Positions 18,345-27,781 of a stretch of DNA of 64,000 bases are shown piece by piece. Every line of letters begins with the position of its first letter. The stretch's first letter is position 1. Both the position numbers and the translations under genes were made by a program. Under the pieces are notes generated by a model. The model had not been told where the DNA came from. It saw only the letters and a list, made by a program, of their open reading frames with translations, and made no database searches. Source of the DNA: Shewanella frigidimarina (GTDB taxonomy: Bacteria > Pseudomonadota > Gammaproteobacteria > Enterobacterales > Shewanellaceae); NCBI RefSeq assembly GCF_003797125.1, contig NZ_RKKE01000006.1, positions 62,001-126,000 of the forward strand, read 5' to 3'.

Positions 18345-21300
18345 ATGTTTTCAAATTGGCTATTGGTAAGCGTAAGCATTGGCTATATCAGCTTATTGTT
18401 TCTCATTGCCTATTTAGGTGGAAAATATCGCCATAAATTATTAGAAAAACAAAATGCAATTATCTATGCATTATCGCTTGGTGTTTATTGCACCTCTTGG
18501 GGGTTTTTAGGCACATCGGCACAAGCAGCAAATAATTCATTTACTTATATTTCGGTATATCTCGCACCAATATTATTATTTATTTTTGCATGGCCCTTTA
18601 TTCAACGCATAATAACAACAAGTCTCAAGCTCAAGATCACTTCCATTGCGGACCTACTTTCTGCCCGTTTTGGTAAATCCCAAAGCTTGGCATTTGTTGT
18701 CACGCTAGTTGCGTTAATTGGTACTTTGCCTTATATAGCCTTACAGCTAAAAGCTATTGTTTACTCATACAAAATATTACAGCAAAATCAAGATCTTAAT
18801 GTTTGGCAGATTGGTCTGGTTGTGAGTGGCATTTTGGCAGGCTTCACGATTATATTTGGCATAAGAACCATAGATGTTACTGAGCGTCATCCCGGTGTAA
18901 TGATTGCTATTGCTTTTGAGTCTGTAGTTAAATTAATCGCTTTTTTATTGGTGGGCCTCTTTGTTTCCTTCGTCATCTATGATTCACCCATCGACATTTG
19001 GCGACTATCACAAAACAATATTTCATTTACACAACAATTTGATAGCAGCAGCCTGATCGGTATGGTGGGTTTATTAATTATCGTGATGTCTGCCTTCCTA
19101 TGTTTACCAAGACAATTTCAAGTAATGTTTGTTGAAATTAAGGAAAAAAAAACCAGTAATTTAGCAAGATGGTTGCTCCCCATCTACATTATTGTTTTTG
19201 CTTTTTTTGCTGGCCCGATAGGCCTTGCAGGGACATTAAATTATGGTCAATCAATAGATGCAGACGCTTATGTGTTGTTTCTTCCGGCCTATAACGGGCA
19301 AGTATGGCTTTCTTTATTTGCTTTTCTTGGCGCCATTTCTGCTGCTAGCTCTATGGTTATCGTGTCGACAATAGCGTTAAGCACGATGTTAAGTAACGAA
19401 ATAGTATTCCCATTAATGTTCAAGTTAGCACCACGAAAAAATCATGATTTTCTACATTTTCAATCACGCTTATTACTGATCCGTAAAGCCCTTGTCATTG
19501 CAGTGATCACACTCAGTTATTGTATGTTACTACTTTCTCCTCCTGACACATTAGCGTCATTGGGGGAAGTTGCATTTGGGGCTATCGCACAAATTGGTCC
19601 AGCTCTTTTAGCCGCTTTTTTCTGGCGAAGAGCGACTCAAAAAGGTGTGTTATGGGGAATAGTAAGCGGGTTTTCTATCTGGACATTATTGAATTTATTA
19701 CCACAACTTGGCTTCTACCAACATCCTTTAGCGCATACAGACTGGCCTGAAACAACCATGGTGACACTCTTTGGCCTCTGCATTAACATCTTAGTACTGT
19801 ATATTGTTTCACTACTAACACGGCAAAGTATCCGTGAAGAAATGCAGAGTAAATTTTTTTATAAAGAAGATAAAAATCAGCTCCCTTATTTACCTAAGCA
19901 ACCTAAAGTTGTTCTGCTCGAATTAGAATATCTCGTTGCACGCTTTATAGGCCAAGAAAAATCAACCGATTGCTTTGCACAATTTAATCAATCACACAAA
20001 AATAAAAAACATAAAACCTACAACGAAGCCTTGTTATTTCATGCAGAAAACACTCTAGCCAGTGTTATGGGCTCAGCATCTGCAAAGCTCGTTATTTCCT
20101 TCGCCTTAGGTGGTCGCGACATAGCATTTGACCAAGTAGCCCAAATTGTTAAAGACAATTCAACACAGCAGTTAGAATTTAGCCGTTCGGTATTACAAGG
20201 AGCAATAGAGAATACCAGTGAAGGTATATCAGTCATTGACGGAAATTTAAATTTAGTCGCATGGAATAAACAATATCTCGACATTTTTAATTATCCCAAA
20301 GATCTGGTTTATATCGGTTGCCCAATAAGCCAACTTATTCGTTATAACCTCGCTAATCAAAAACACTACATTCTCGATATTGAAGCCCAAGTTCAAAAAC
20401 GATTACAATTTATAAGGGCTGGTAGTAAACATAAGTCAGAGCGAAAACTACCAAATGATAAAATCATTAACATTGAGGGGAACCCAATACCCGGCGGTGG
20501 TTTTGTCATGATTTTCTCCGATATTACGGAGTTTCGTCAAACAGAGAATTACCTTAAAGAAGAGAACACCGACCTTGAAAGTCGCGTATTATCACGCACT
20601 AAAGAATTAGAGCAAGCAAACTTAGAACTCGAAAACGCCAACCGAGAATTAGCCCATGCGCAGCTTAAAGCAGAGCAAGCGCATTTGAAAAAAAGTCAAT
20701 ATTTACGTGCCTGTAGCCATGACTTATTGCAAGCATTATCCGCTGCTCGACTATTTTCATCTGCTGTATGTTTAAGTTCAAGAGTGTCCCGACAAGAACG
20801 ACAGCAAATAAAACAAATAGACAATTCACTCGAGATAGCAAACAATTTACTCTTAGACTTAAATGAAATAGCCCGTATCGAAAGTGGCAATATAATCCCG
20901 GATATTTCGATCATCTGTGTTGAACAATTATTTTCTATGTTGCAGTCAGAGTTTTCAGTGCTAACTAAAGATTACCATATCGATTTTCATTGTCATTGTC
21001 ATTCAAGTAAGTTATACATCAAAAGTGATTTAACGTTATTAGTAAGAATTGTGCAAAACTTCCTAAGTAATGCCTTTCGTTATGCTAACCATGGCAAGGT
21101 ATTATTAGGCTGTCGTCGTAAAGGTCAAAATTTATGTATACAGGTACTCGATAATGGACCAGGAATACCTGAAGATAAGCAACAACAAGTATTTGAACAA
21201 TTCACTCAGTTATCAACAAATTTGGTAGGACCTAAAGGCTTAGGTTTAGGACTAAATATAGCACAAAGTTTAGCCAACATTTTGCAGCATGACCTTGGAC

Positions 21301-21908
21301 TCATCTCAAAAGTAGGATGCGGTTGCTTATTTAGCGTTGAAGTTCCCATTGCCAAAGAGCCAAAAATAATACAAGCAAAAGCCACTCGGGCCAGTGCAAC
21401 TTTACAAGGGGTAGGCGTACTTTGCATTGACAACGAGATGGATGTAATTTCGGGCATGAGTGACTTATTAACCGCGTGGAAATGTCGAGTTTTTACTGCC
21501 CGCACTGCTAAGCAGGCTCTTGAAATTTATCAGGCTCACGAAGAAGATATCGATATATTATTAGTAGATTATCAATTGGTTGACGAAAAGCAAAGTGATT
21601 ATCTTCAATACAAAAACTCACACAAAAGAACCAATTTTTCAAATAATCACAATAACAATAATCGCTGTGCTAATGAAAATAGACTTAATGGCATTGAATT
21701 AATTGCTTGTCTACGGGCGAAAAGTCATTACCCACTACCTGCAATATTAATTACTGCGACAACAGATGAGTCCGTATTAGTACAAGCACAACAAGCTGAT
21801 ATAGGCTATTTAAGGAAGATCATAAAACCACTCGCTTTACGTGCTTTAATGAGCTCATTATTGACGAGAAAACTAGAGCAAAATTACATTCCTAACTCAT
21901 TCAATTAG
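18345..21908 (+). CDS. SSS-PAS hybrid sensor histidine kinase (CrbS-like)
   Basis: A 1187-residue sensor. Residues 1 to about 500 form a sodium:solute-symporter-like module with about 13 membrane helices. Then come a PAS domain (about 610-730), a coiled coil (about 735-785), a HisKA domain with H792 in SHDLLQ, an ATPase with the NFLSNAFRYA N-box and DNGPGIP, and a C-terminal receiver with D1075. This architecture matches CrbS/ErdS-type kinases that control acetate or alcohol use. The receiver carries an Asn-rich insertion (about 1085-1110). AAGGAA precedes ATG 18345. It is divergent from the porin and convergent with a LuxR-type regulator, so it probably regulates the neighbouring uptake genes in response to a carbon substrate. 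Confidence 0.88.
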   Translation: MFSNWLLVSVSIGYISLLFLIAYLGGKYRHKLLEKQNAIIYALSLGVYCTSWGFLGTSAQAANNSFTYISVYLAPILLFIFAWPFIQRIITTSLKLKITSIADLLSARFGKSQSLAFVVTLVALIGTLPYIALQLKAIVYSYKILQQNQDLNVWQIGLVVSGILAGFTIIFGIRTIDVTERHPGVMIAIAFESVVKLIAFLLVGLFVSFVIYDSPIDIWRLSQNNISFTQQFDSSSLIGMVGLLIIVMSAFLCLPRQFQVMFVEIKEKKTSNLARWLLPIYIIVFAFFAGPIGLAGTLNYGQSIDADAYVLFLPAYNGQVWLSLFAFLGAISAASSMVIVSTIALSTMLSNEIVFPLMFKLAPRKNHDFLHFQSRLLLIRKALVIAVITLSYCMLLLSPPDTLASLGEVAFGAIAQIGPALLAAFFWRRATQKGVLWGIVSGFSIWTLLNLLPQLGFYQHPLAHTDWPETTMVTLFGLCINILVLYIVSLLTRQSIREEMQSKFFYKEDKNQLPYLPKQPKVVLLELEYLVARFIGQEKSTDCFAQFNQSHKNKKHKTYNEALLFHAENTLASVMGSASAKLVISFALGGRDIAFDQVAQIVKDNSTQQLEFSRSVLQGAIENTSEGISVIDGNLNLVAWNKQYLDIFNYPKDLVYIGCPISQLIRYNLANQKHYILDIEAQVQKRLQFIRAGSKHKSERKLPNDKIINIEGNPIPGGGFVMIFSDITEFRQTENYLKEENTDLESRVLSRTKELEQANLELENANRELAHAQLKAEQAHLKKSQYLRACSHDLLQALSAARLFSSAVCLSSRVSRQERQQIKQIDNSLEIANNLLLDLNEIARIESGNIIPDISIICVEQLFSMLQSEFSVLTKDYHIDFHCHCHSSKLYIKSDLTLLVRIVQNFLSNAFRYANHGKVLLGCRRKGQNLCIQVLDNGPGIPEDKQQQVFEQFTQLSTNLVGPKGLGLGLNIAQSLANILQHDLGLISKVGCGCLFSVEVPIAKEPKIIQAKATRASATLQGVGVLCIDNEMDVISGMSDLLTAWKCRVFTARTAKQALEIYQAHEEDIDILLVDYQLVDEKQSDYLQYKNSHKRTNFSNNHNNNNRCANENRLNGIELIACLRAKSHYPLPAILITATTDESVLVQAQQADIGYLRKIIKPLALRALMSSLLTRKLEQNYIPNSFN

Positions 21909-21916
21909 CACAATCG

Positions 21917-22567
21917 CTACTGTGTAAAAGATGCATTTGCCATTTGACGATCATTTAATAGAATAACGGCTTGTGTGCGATTTTTTACGCCTAGCTTTAA
22001 AAATATAGTACTTGCATGGCTTTTTATTGTGGATTCTGAAAGATTAAGCTCATAAGCTATTTGCTTATTAAGCAAACCTTCTGCAAACATCAATAATATT
22101 TTCCGTTGCTGTGGTGTTAATGATGTCAACTTATCTTCTTGTTCTACGATATCATCATCAGGATTATAACTTCCGATTGGCGTCCATAACTTCCCGTTAA
22201 TAACATCATTAATTGCTTTGATCATTGCCGGTACAGGTGTCGACTTAGGTATAAATCCCGCAGCACCTAAGTTCATGGCCTTACGAATCGTCTCAGGCTC
22301 TTCAAAACCAGAAATAACAATCACACCAATTTCTGGATATGTGTGTCGGATATTAATCAAAGTGTTAAAACCTTGCGCCCCCGGGATATCCAGATCAAGT
22401 AGTATCAGATCGATATCAGAGGTTTCTTCCAATTTTTGCTCTAATTCAGGAATCGTCTGTGCTTCAAGTAAACAAGAACAAACAAAGCTAGACTTCAACA
22501 TGAACGACAATGCTTGTCTAAAAAGTGGGTGGTCATCTGCGATAATGATCTTAGTATTTAATGTCAT
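21917..22567 (-). CDS. LuxR/NarL-type response regulator (CrbR/ErdR-like)
   Basis: A 216-residue regulator. The receiver has D11-D12, phosphoacceptor D58 (in LLDLDIPG) and K103 in GFIPKS. The LuxR-type helix-turn-helix occupies about 145-205 with LTPQQRKILLMFAEGLLNKQIA and STIKSHASTIFLKLG. It converges with the SSS-kinase gene, the two stops being 8 bp apart. Such kinases usually act with a LuxR-type partner of this size, so the pair is a likely two-component system. Its targets are probably the porin/Liv operon or acetyl-CoA synthetase genes elsewhere. Confidence 0.87.
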   Translation of the reverse strand: MTLNTKIIIADDHPLFRQALSFMLKSSFVCSCLLEAQTIPELEQKLEETSDIDLILLDLDIPGAQGFNTLINIRHTYPEIGVIVISGFEEPETIRKAMNLGAAGFIPKSTPVPAMIKAINDVINGKLWTPIGSYNPDDDIVEQEDKLTSLTPQQRKILLMFAEGLLNKQIAYELNLSESTIKSHASTIFLKLGVKNRTQAVILLNDRQMANASFTQ

Positions 22568-22906
22568 TTTATAACTTAATATTTAGATTGATGAGCTTTT
22601 AGTGTTAGCAAAGTAAATGTGCGCCAAGCTAGTGTTAACTCGATAAGGTAACAATATTATAAATAACTTCAATGGCAATTATGGCAAACAAGACTAAAGG
22701 ACTAAGACATCAAACGTAAAAAAGCACGTTTAAACGACAAAGCACAGGCGTGTTTTAACGGATTCGACAGCCTCAGTTAAGACATAATAAGCTAACGAGT
22801 AAGCAGAAATGAAAAACGGAAAAGGTATACCTAAGAGTTTATATTTAATGTATTTTTTTAGTTAGAGATCAAAGAATGACGGCTGCTAAAGCAAGTTTTA
22901 ATTGAG
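22568..22906. other. intergenic region upstream of the LuxR-type regulator
   Basis: About 340 bp with no supported gene. It should contain the promoter of the LuxR-type regulator. Imperfect inverted repeats around AAAGCACGTTTAAACG and AGGCGTGTTTTAACG (about 22730-22760) are visible but not assignable. Confidence 0.3.
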
Positions 22907-23122
22907 GTGTTAGCGCTCAAATGCTTGGTTACAGGCTCAAACAATCAAATTAAAATGCTAAAGGATATTGCCAAATTTAGTGACAATACTTATGGTGAAC
23001 GACGTATTAAAGTCGTACGTAATAGCTTCGGTTCCTGTAAGTCGAGGGATAATAGCCAACTTACCTGTGAAGCGCTAACAATGTCATTTCCCCTCATGAG
23101 TAAAAGGTTGTTGCGAGGGTAA
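22907..23122 (+). pseudogene. IS3-family transposase (OrfB) fragment
   Basis: An open stretch of about 71 codons. Its centre (KMLKDIAKFSDNTYGERRIKVV) resembles the conserved DNTYGxRR region at the start of IS3-type OrfB. Upstream and downstream parts of the transposase and the terminal repeats are missing, and the tail after NSFGSCKSR is no longer transposase-like. It is a relic left from an old insertion. The assignment rests on one short motif. Confidence 0.45.
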
Positions 23123-23180
23123 TGCTGTAGCAAAAATATTTTTGGGTAGCTAAAAGCAAGATCGTGTGTCTGGAGAAACG

Positions 23181-23343
23181 ATGAAGCTCTTTAAGATGCA
23201 CTTGGTGTGGTGAAGAATTGCATCACAATGTGTACAAGGGTAACCGGTGCCATTCTTATTTAATGTATCAAAGGCCTGGTGATTTTGAATTGAAATTCAT
23301 GTGTTTGAAAAACAGCCTAACAGAGGTGTTTGAATTTACATAA
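23181..23343 (+). pseudogene. small Cys-rich (zinc-ribbon-like) protein with a frameshift
   Basis: GGAGA sits 5 nt before ATG 23181, but the frame closes after ten codons. Skipping one base after codon 5 (near 23196) gives a continuous frame: MKLFK, then CTWCGEELHHNVYKGNRC and onward to the TAA at 23341-23343. The CxxC followed by a later Cys suggests a small metal-binding ribbon. It is either a true frameshifted remnant or a sequencing error. The 3' end overlaps the convergent phospholipase-like gene by 8 bp. Confidence 0.4.
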
Positions 23344-23785
23344 CTAGGCCAGATAACAGCTCGACTTGTTGATGCTCATCGTCAGTTAGTGCACCGTAAT
23401 CTCTTGGGTATGACCAACCATAACCCCAGCGAAATTGAGTAGGTAAATAAGGCGTGCCACCCACTCTTACTCCGGCTAACATCAATAAAGCAATTTGTGG
23501 CTGACCCACGTTTGTGACACAAGCACGTAACGCTTTATCTGATGTGAGGCGTTCATCAAATGTGCCGCCTTTCCAATAGTCGTAATCATGATTTTGACAG
23601 CATGCCAACCATAATTCACTTTGCTCGAAAGTCCCATTAGGAAACGCACTGCAACCATCACTGGTGAAAGGTGTTAGCGCGTCAGCCTGTGCAAAATTGA
23701 CTAGCATCGACACACTGGCGAAAACCAGAGCAGTGCAATTTAAGCAATATTTGTTCACTATTAACATCCAGCTTTGATTATTCAC
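23336..23785 (-). CDS. secreted phospholipase-A2-like protein
   Basis: A 149-residue exported protein. A hydrophobic signal peptide (ending near AQA, residue 34) precedes a Cys-containing domain with CCQNHDYDYWKGG (62-74). This is the CCxxHDxxY-type catalytic helix of phospholipase A2 folds (H66, D67). The start is uncertain: GTG 23783-23785, ATG 23765-23767, and a GTG at codon 10, which gives the neatest signal peptide and has GGA upstream. It probably acts in the periplasm or outside the cell on lipids, although activity is inferred from the motif alone. Confidence 0.62.
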   Translation of the reverse strand: MNNQSWMLIVNKYCLNCTALVFASVSMLVNFAQADALTPFTSDGCSAFPNGTFEQSELWLACCQNHDYDYWKGGTFDERLTSDKALRACVTNVGQPQIALLMLAGVRVGGTPYLPTQFRWGYGWSYPRDYGALTDDEHQQVELLSGLVM

Positions 23786-23886
23786 ACATTATGATGCCAC
23801 AGCAGCGATGACAGTAATAGAATAAAACGTTGCTTGTTGATTAAATCATCTTTCACATCAATGGGTAACGCTTTATAACTGCCAGA

Positions 23887-24312
23887 CTAATGTGCCAGAT
23901 TAGCAAACCATTTTTGGTACGGTTGATACACGTCGTAAAGCCAATTAAAGACTGCGGTATACACTAAAATAAAGCCTAAAACCCCAGCTTCTAATATTAA
24001 GGTGTTAATCAGACTTAATGACAAATACCATGACACTAATGGGATGGTGAAAAATAACATCCCGCCTTCAAAACCCAATGCATGAACGACTCTAATGCCA
24101 ATTTTACGCTCAACTCTGTCAGAACCGTTGAGCTTATCAAACAATATGTTGTAAACGTAGTTCCAAAAAACAGCAAATAATGACAAACAAATACTCACTA
24201 TCAACATGTCTGTGCTGTTTTGTTCCACTAACATCGCACTCACTGGCACAATAAAGGCCAACGCTATTACCTCAAAAGACACGGCGTGGAACACTCTTTC
24301 TCTTCTTTGCAT
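23887..24312 (-). CDS. PACE family (AceI-like) efflux transporter
   Basis: A 141-residue protein with four membrane helices made of two copies of the bacterial transmembrane pair domain. The first opens with RRERVFHAVSFE and contains E14, which corresponds to the essential Glu of AceI. The second opens with ERKIGIRVVHALGFEGG. PACE proteins expel chlorhexidine and similar biocides, and short diamines may be natural substrates. The gene is divergent from a LysR-type regulator only about 90 bp away, the usual PACE arrangement, which strengthens the call. Confidence 0.85.
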   Translation of the reverse strand: MQRRERVFHAVSFEVIALAFIVPVSAMLVEQNSTDMLIVSICLSLFAVFWNYVYNILFDKLNGSDRVERKIGIRVVHALGFEGGMLFFTIPLVSWYLSLSLINTLILEAGVLGFILVYTAVFNWLYDVYQPYQKWFANLAH

Positions 24313-24398
24313 GTTTATCTCTATTTAATGGTGACGTTTTGGCTATTTTCATCCAATATATAGATACATTGAAGTTGGTAAGTATCGGTAAACACGAT

Positions 24399-25286
24399 AT
24401 GTATAGTATTGAACAGCTTGAGGCCTTTGTGGCGACCGTAAAAACGGGCTCATTTTCATCTGCAGCAAGAGCGCTTAATAAAGCACAATCAGTTATCAGT
24501 CAGCATGTGATAAATCTTGAAATTGACTGTAATAGCGAACTATTTGATCGCAGTGGCCGCTATCCTCAATTGACACCAGCAGGTAAAAAACTACTGCCCC
24601 ATGCCCAAGTGTTGCTCAGCCAGCATCAACGACTGCGCGATTGCGCCCAAAGTTTAGACCAACAAGCAATATCTGAATTGACGATTGGTTTAGATGAAGG
24701 AATACCTCTACAAAAGCTGTTCAATATTATTAATGAGCTCGAAGCTAAGTTTCCGACAATTACGCTTGAGTTTTTAACCGCATCAAGCATCGATATTATC
24801 GATATGATTGATACTGAGCGGGCTGTCACCGGCATTATTTTCAGCGAGTTAACGATCCCGGCTCACATCGATTTTGAATCTATTGGGTCAATTAAATTTG
24901 ATATGTATGTGGCCAGCACACATCTCTTAGCACAACAGATATATGATAATTTAGCCCATTTGAAATTGCATCGTCAACTATTGATACGGTCACGAAATAC
25001 TAAATCCAGTAGCTTTCAATTCGCCATTAGCCCAGACGTTTGGTACGCCGACAATTATTATATTTTGCTAGAACTTGCATTGCAGGGCCATGGCTGGTGT
25101 TTACTGCCAAATCATATTGCCAATCACTACGTGGATAGCGGGCAACTAGTCATGTTACCGTCTGAATTTAAAGAGATTGGTTGGCAAGCAAATGTTGATG
25201 TTATTCAACACCATCGCTACAGTCACGAACCGGTGTTTAAGCAACTCAGACATTCTTTGCGACAATTACTAACGTATTCAGCATGA
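24399..25286 (+). CDS. LysR family regulator adjacent to PACE transporter
   Basis: A 295-residue LysR-type regulator. The winged HTH covers about 1-60 (MYSIEQLEAFVATVKTGSFS, then ARALNKAQSVISQHV), followed by a type-2 periplasmic-binding-like effector domain. I chose ATG 24399, which gives the standard LysR N-terminus. The upstream TTG 24339 would add 20 atypical residues and overlap the intergenic promoter region. Its divergent neighbour is the PACE efflux gene, so it probably controls that gene in response to the exported compound. Confidence 0.87.
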   Translation: MYSIEQLEAFVATVKTGSFSSAARALNKAQSVISQHVINLEIDCNSELFDRSGRYPQLTPAGKKLLPHAQVLLSQHQRLRDCAQSLDQQAISELTIGLDEGIPLQKLFNIINELEAKFPTITLEFLTASSIDIIDMIDTERAVTGIIFSELTIPAHIDFESIGSIKFDMYVASTHLLAQQIYDNLAHLKLHRQLLIRSRNTKSSSFQFAISPDVWYADNYYILLELALQGHGWCLLPNHIANHYVDSGQLVMLPSEFKEIGWQANVDVIQHHRYSHEPVFKQLRHSLRQLLTYSA

Positions 25287-25363
25287 TGATGAACACTTTT
25301 AAAAATTGTTATTTGAGTTCACAATAACTTCGCAGTTAATGACATTAAGCGAGAAAGCCTACT

Positions 25364-26149
25364 ATGCAACAGCATCAAAATCCCCTGTTTATATCGCATG
25401 GATCGCCTATGATGGCGGTTGAAAACAGCAACACATCGCGTTTTTTACAACGACTAGGCCAACAGCTCCCTACCCCAAAAGCCATTGTGGTATTTTCGGC
25501 CCATTTAGATGTCACTGACGATGTGGTGATTACCGCTGGAGCGCGTCCTGAAACAATACACGATTTTTATGGTTTCCCTGATGAACTGTATCAAATTCGC
25601 TACCCTGCACCTGGCGCACCTGTATTGGCAAAACAAATTGCCGACACGTTTATGAGTGCAGGTATTAAGGTCAATTTATCTCTAACACAAGGCTGGGATC
25701 ATGGCGTGTGGATCCCACTGAAATTAATGCACCCGCAGGCGAACATTCCCATTGTACAAATATCCATTAATACCCGTGTAAGTGCAGCGCAAAACTATCG
25801 TTATGGACAGCTTATAACATCGTTAAAACACGACAACATTCTTATCATTGGTTCTGGTGGAATAAGCCATAATTTAAGCGAGGTTTTTCGTCAGCCTAAA
25901 ACACCAAATGGCGTTGATATGATGAATCAATTCACAAAGTGGGTTGAAGAGAAATTAGTAAACAATGATACCGAATCGTTGTTGAGCTACATACAGCTCG
26001 CGCCGTTTGCCCAGTTTAATCATCCGACTCAGGAACATTTTTTACCGCTTATTGCTATTTTAGGAGCAAGTGAAGCAAGTGTTGCCAAAAAAATACATCA
26101 AGATGTTGAGTATGAATTGTTAGCACTCGATGCTTACTCGTTTACTTAA
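25364..26149 (+). CDS. ygiD: extradiol ring-cleavage dioxygenase (DODA/YgiD family)
   Basis: A 261-residue member of the LigB-like 4,5-DOPA dioxygenase family. The metal ligands H12 (FISHGSP) and H47 (FSAHLD) and the catalytic region QGWDHGVW and GGISHNL are all present. It would cleave catecholic rings such as L-DOPA using a divalent metal in the cytoplasm. GAGAAAG lies upstream of ATG 25364. It follows the LysR gene on the same strand after 77 bp, so it may be co-transcribed or part of the same stress response, though there is no functional proof. Confidence 0.87.
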   Translation: MQQHQNPLFISHGSPMMAVENSNTSRFLQRLGQQLPTPKAIVVFSAHLDVTDDVVITAGARPETIHDFYGFPDELYQIRYPAPGAPVLAKQIADTFMSAGIKVNLSLTQGWDHGVWIPLKLMHPQANIPIVQISINTRVSAAQNYRYGQLITSLKHDNILIIGSGGISHNLSEVFRQPKTPNGVDMMNQFTKWVEEKLVNNDTESLLSYIQLAPFAQFNHPTQEHFLPLIAILGASEASVAKKIHQDVEYELLALDAYSFT

Positions 26150-26490
26150 ACAGGATGTATTAGATAATAAGCATAGAGTAAAAATTTAAGCTTATGTATT
26201 CGCAATATTAATAATAGCTATTGAATAAAAGAGCCGCAATCACATGACAGTAATTCAAACATATTGGACGTAGTAGGTAATTCGTCATAAACTGCAATGA
26301 AGTCTTATATTTCATTGTCGATACATTTATAAACTCTTCCTAAGTGTTTTTGGTAAAAGCTTGATCTTCATTGAGTTATTTCGCTTATATTACAGTACTG
26401 AATACGCTATATTATTAAACATATCTTGCTATAACAATATCATGTCTAGCATGGCTCATACGTTGATAAGTAACCCCAAGGAAACGATTT
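26150..26490. other. intergenic region before the HD-GYP gene
   Basis: About 340 bp of AT-rich sequence with no supported gene or clear terminator. It likely contains the promoter of the HD-GYP gene, whose ribosome binding site AAGGAAA lies at about 26478. Confidence 0.3.
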
Positions 26491-27708
26491 ATGCTGATTG
26501 AACATGACATTACTGACGTTTGTGTTGGAATGTATGTGGTCGAAATAACCGAACCCAAAGATACGTTTTCGCTCGCTAAACCTGGTGTGCTTAAAAGCGA
26601 ACGAGTCATTGAAGCATTAAAGCGAAAATCGGTTACTAAACTGCTTATTGATACCAGTAAAACTGAAGTTATTGTCGAAAAATCCGAGCAAAAAATCAGT
26701 GTGCCTAAGTCTCAACCGCCTCGTAAACTCACGCCTGCACGCACCGATGTTAAGGCAAATTTCTTTAATCAAGAAATAGTGAGAGCACGCCAAGTGTTTA
26801 ATGAGTCAAAAGACATTCAAAAAAAGCTGTTTCATAATGCACAGCATGGTTTGCCTCTGGACATGGATCCGGTACAAAAAATTACCGCTGAATCCACAGA
26901 TTTAATTTTTAATAATCCAAATGCTTTGTCATGTGTGATTAATATTCGTAATAAAGATGAATATTTATTAGAACATTCTGTGTCTGTGTCCGTGCTGATG
27001 ACCATGTTTGCCGTGTACAAAAAAATCGACAAAGACATTGTTAATCAATTAGCTATTGGTGCATTTTTACATGATGTTGGAAAAATCATGATCCCAGATC
27101 GGATTTTAAACAAGCCGGACAAACTGACCGATGAAGAGTTTCATATTATGAAAACTCATGCCAGTTACTCAATTGAAATAATGAAGAGCACCCCAGGGAT
27201 CAGTCCGCTGAGTTTAGAAGTAGCTAGCTTACACCATGAAAAACTCAATGGATTAGGTTACCCATTTGGCGTACCAGCAGAAAAAATCACCCTTTATGGC
27301 CGCATGATCAGCATATGCGATATTTATGATGCGCTGACTTCACACCGCTGTTACAAACAAGGTTATGCCCAAGTTAAAGCGTTCAGTATTTTGCGCGCGT
27401 TAGCGGATAAAAATGAATTAGATAAAGACTTAGTCGATCAATTTATTCGCTGTATGGGCGTTTACCCTGTCGGGTCGGTGGTTCAACTTGAATCAAATAG
27501 ACTCGCTATAGTGGAAGGTCATAACCCGAAAGACCCTATCCGTCCGTTAGTCAGACCCTTCTATCATTTAAAACCTGAGCATTTTGAAGCAGGAAACAAA
27601 ATTGATTTAGCCACCGTGACTGACGACTTAATTGTTAAGTGCGTACGTGCTGATGATTTTAACCTGAACATGGAACAAATTATTGAGTATCTAGCTCACG
27701 AAGGATAG
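26491..27708 (+). CDS. HD-GYP cyclic-di-GMP phosphodiesterase with DUF3391
   Basis: A 405-residue soluble protein. An N-terminal DUF3391-type domain (about 1-130) is followed by an HD-GYP domain. The metal-binding HD pair is H194-D195 (LHDVGKI) and the GYP signature lies in HHEKLNGLGYP near 248-258. Such proteins hydrolyse cyclic-di-GMP to GMP and so favour motility over biofilm. All core residues appear intact. It is a single-gene unit ending at a strong terminator. Confidence 0.92.
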   Translation: MLIEHDITDVCVGMYVVEITEPKDTFSLAKPGVLKSERVIEALKRKSVTKLLIDTSKTEVIVEKSEQKISVPKSQPPRKLTPARTDVKANFFNQEIVRARQVFNESKDIQKKLFHNAQHGLPLDMDPVQKITAESTDLIFNNPNALSCVINIRNKDEYLLEHSVSVSVLMTMFAVYKKIDKDIVNQLAIGAFLHDVGKIMIPDRILNKPDKLTDEEFHIMKTHASYSIEIMKSTPGISPLSLEVASLHHEKLNGLGYPFGVPAEKITLYGRMISICDIYDALTSHRCYKQGYAQVKAFSILRALADKNELDKDLVDQFIRCMGVYPVGSVVQLESNRLAIVEGHNPKDPIRPLVRPFYHLKPEHFEAGNKIDLATVTDDLIVKCVRADDFNLNMEQIIEYLAHEG

Positions 27709-27710
27709 AG

Positions 27711-27743
27711 AAATGCCATTAAACGAATTTAATGGCATTTTTT
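27711..27743 (+). terminator. intrinsic terminator after HD-GYP gene
   Basis: A 13-bp perfect stem (arms 27711-27723 and 27728-27740, 4-nt loop CGAA) runs into a T-tract a few bases after the stop codon. Confidence 0.9.
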
Positions 27744-27781
27744 GTTTATCAAAAGCTTGCAGCATAAAGCTTGCTCATTCG

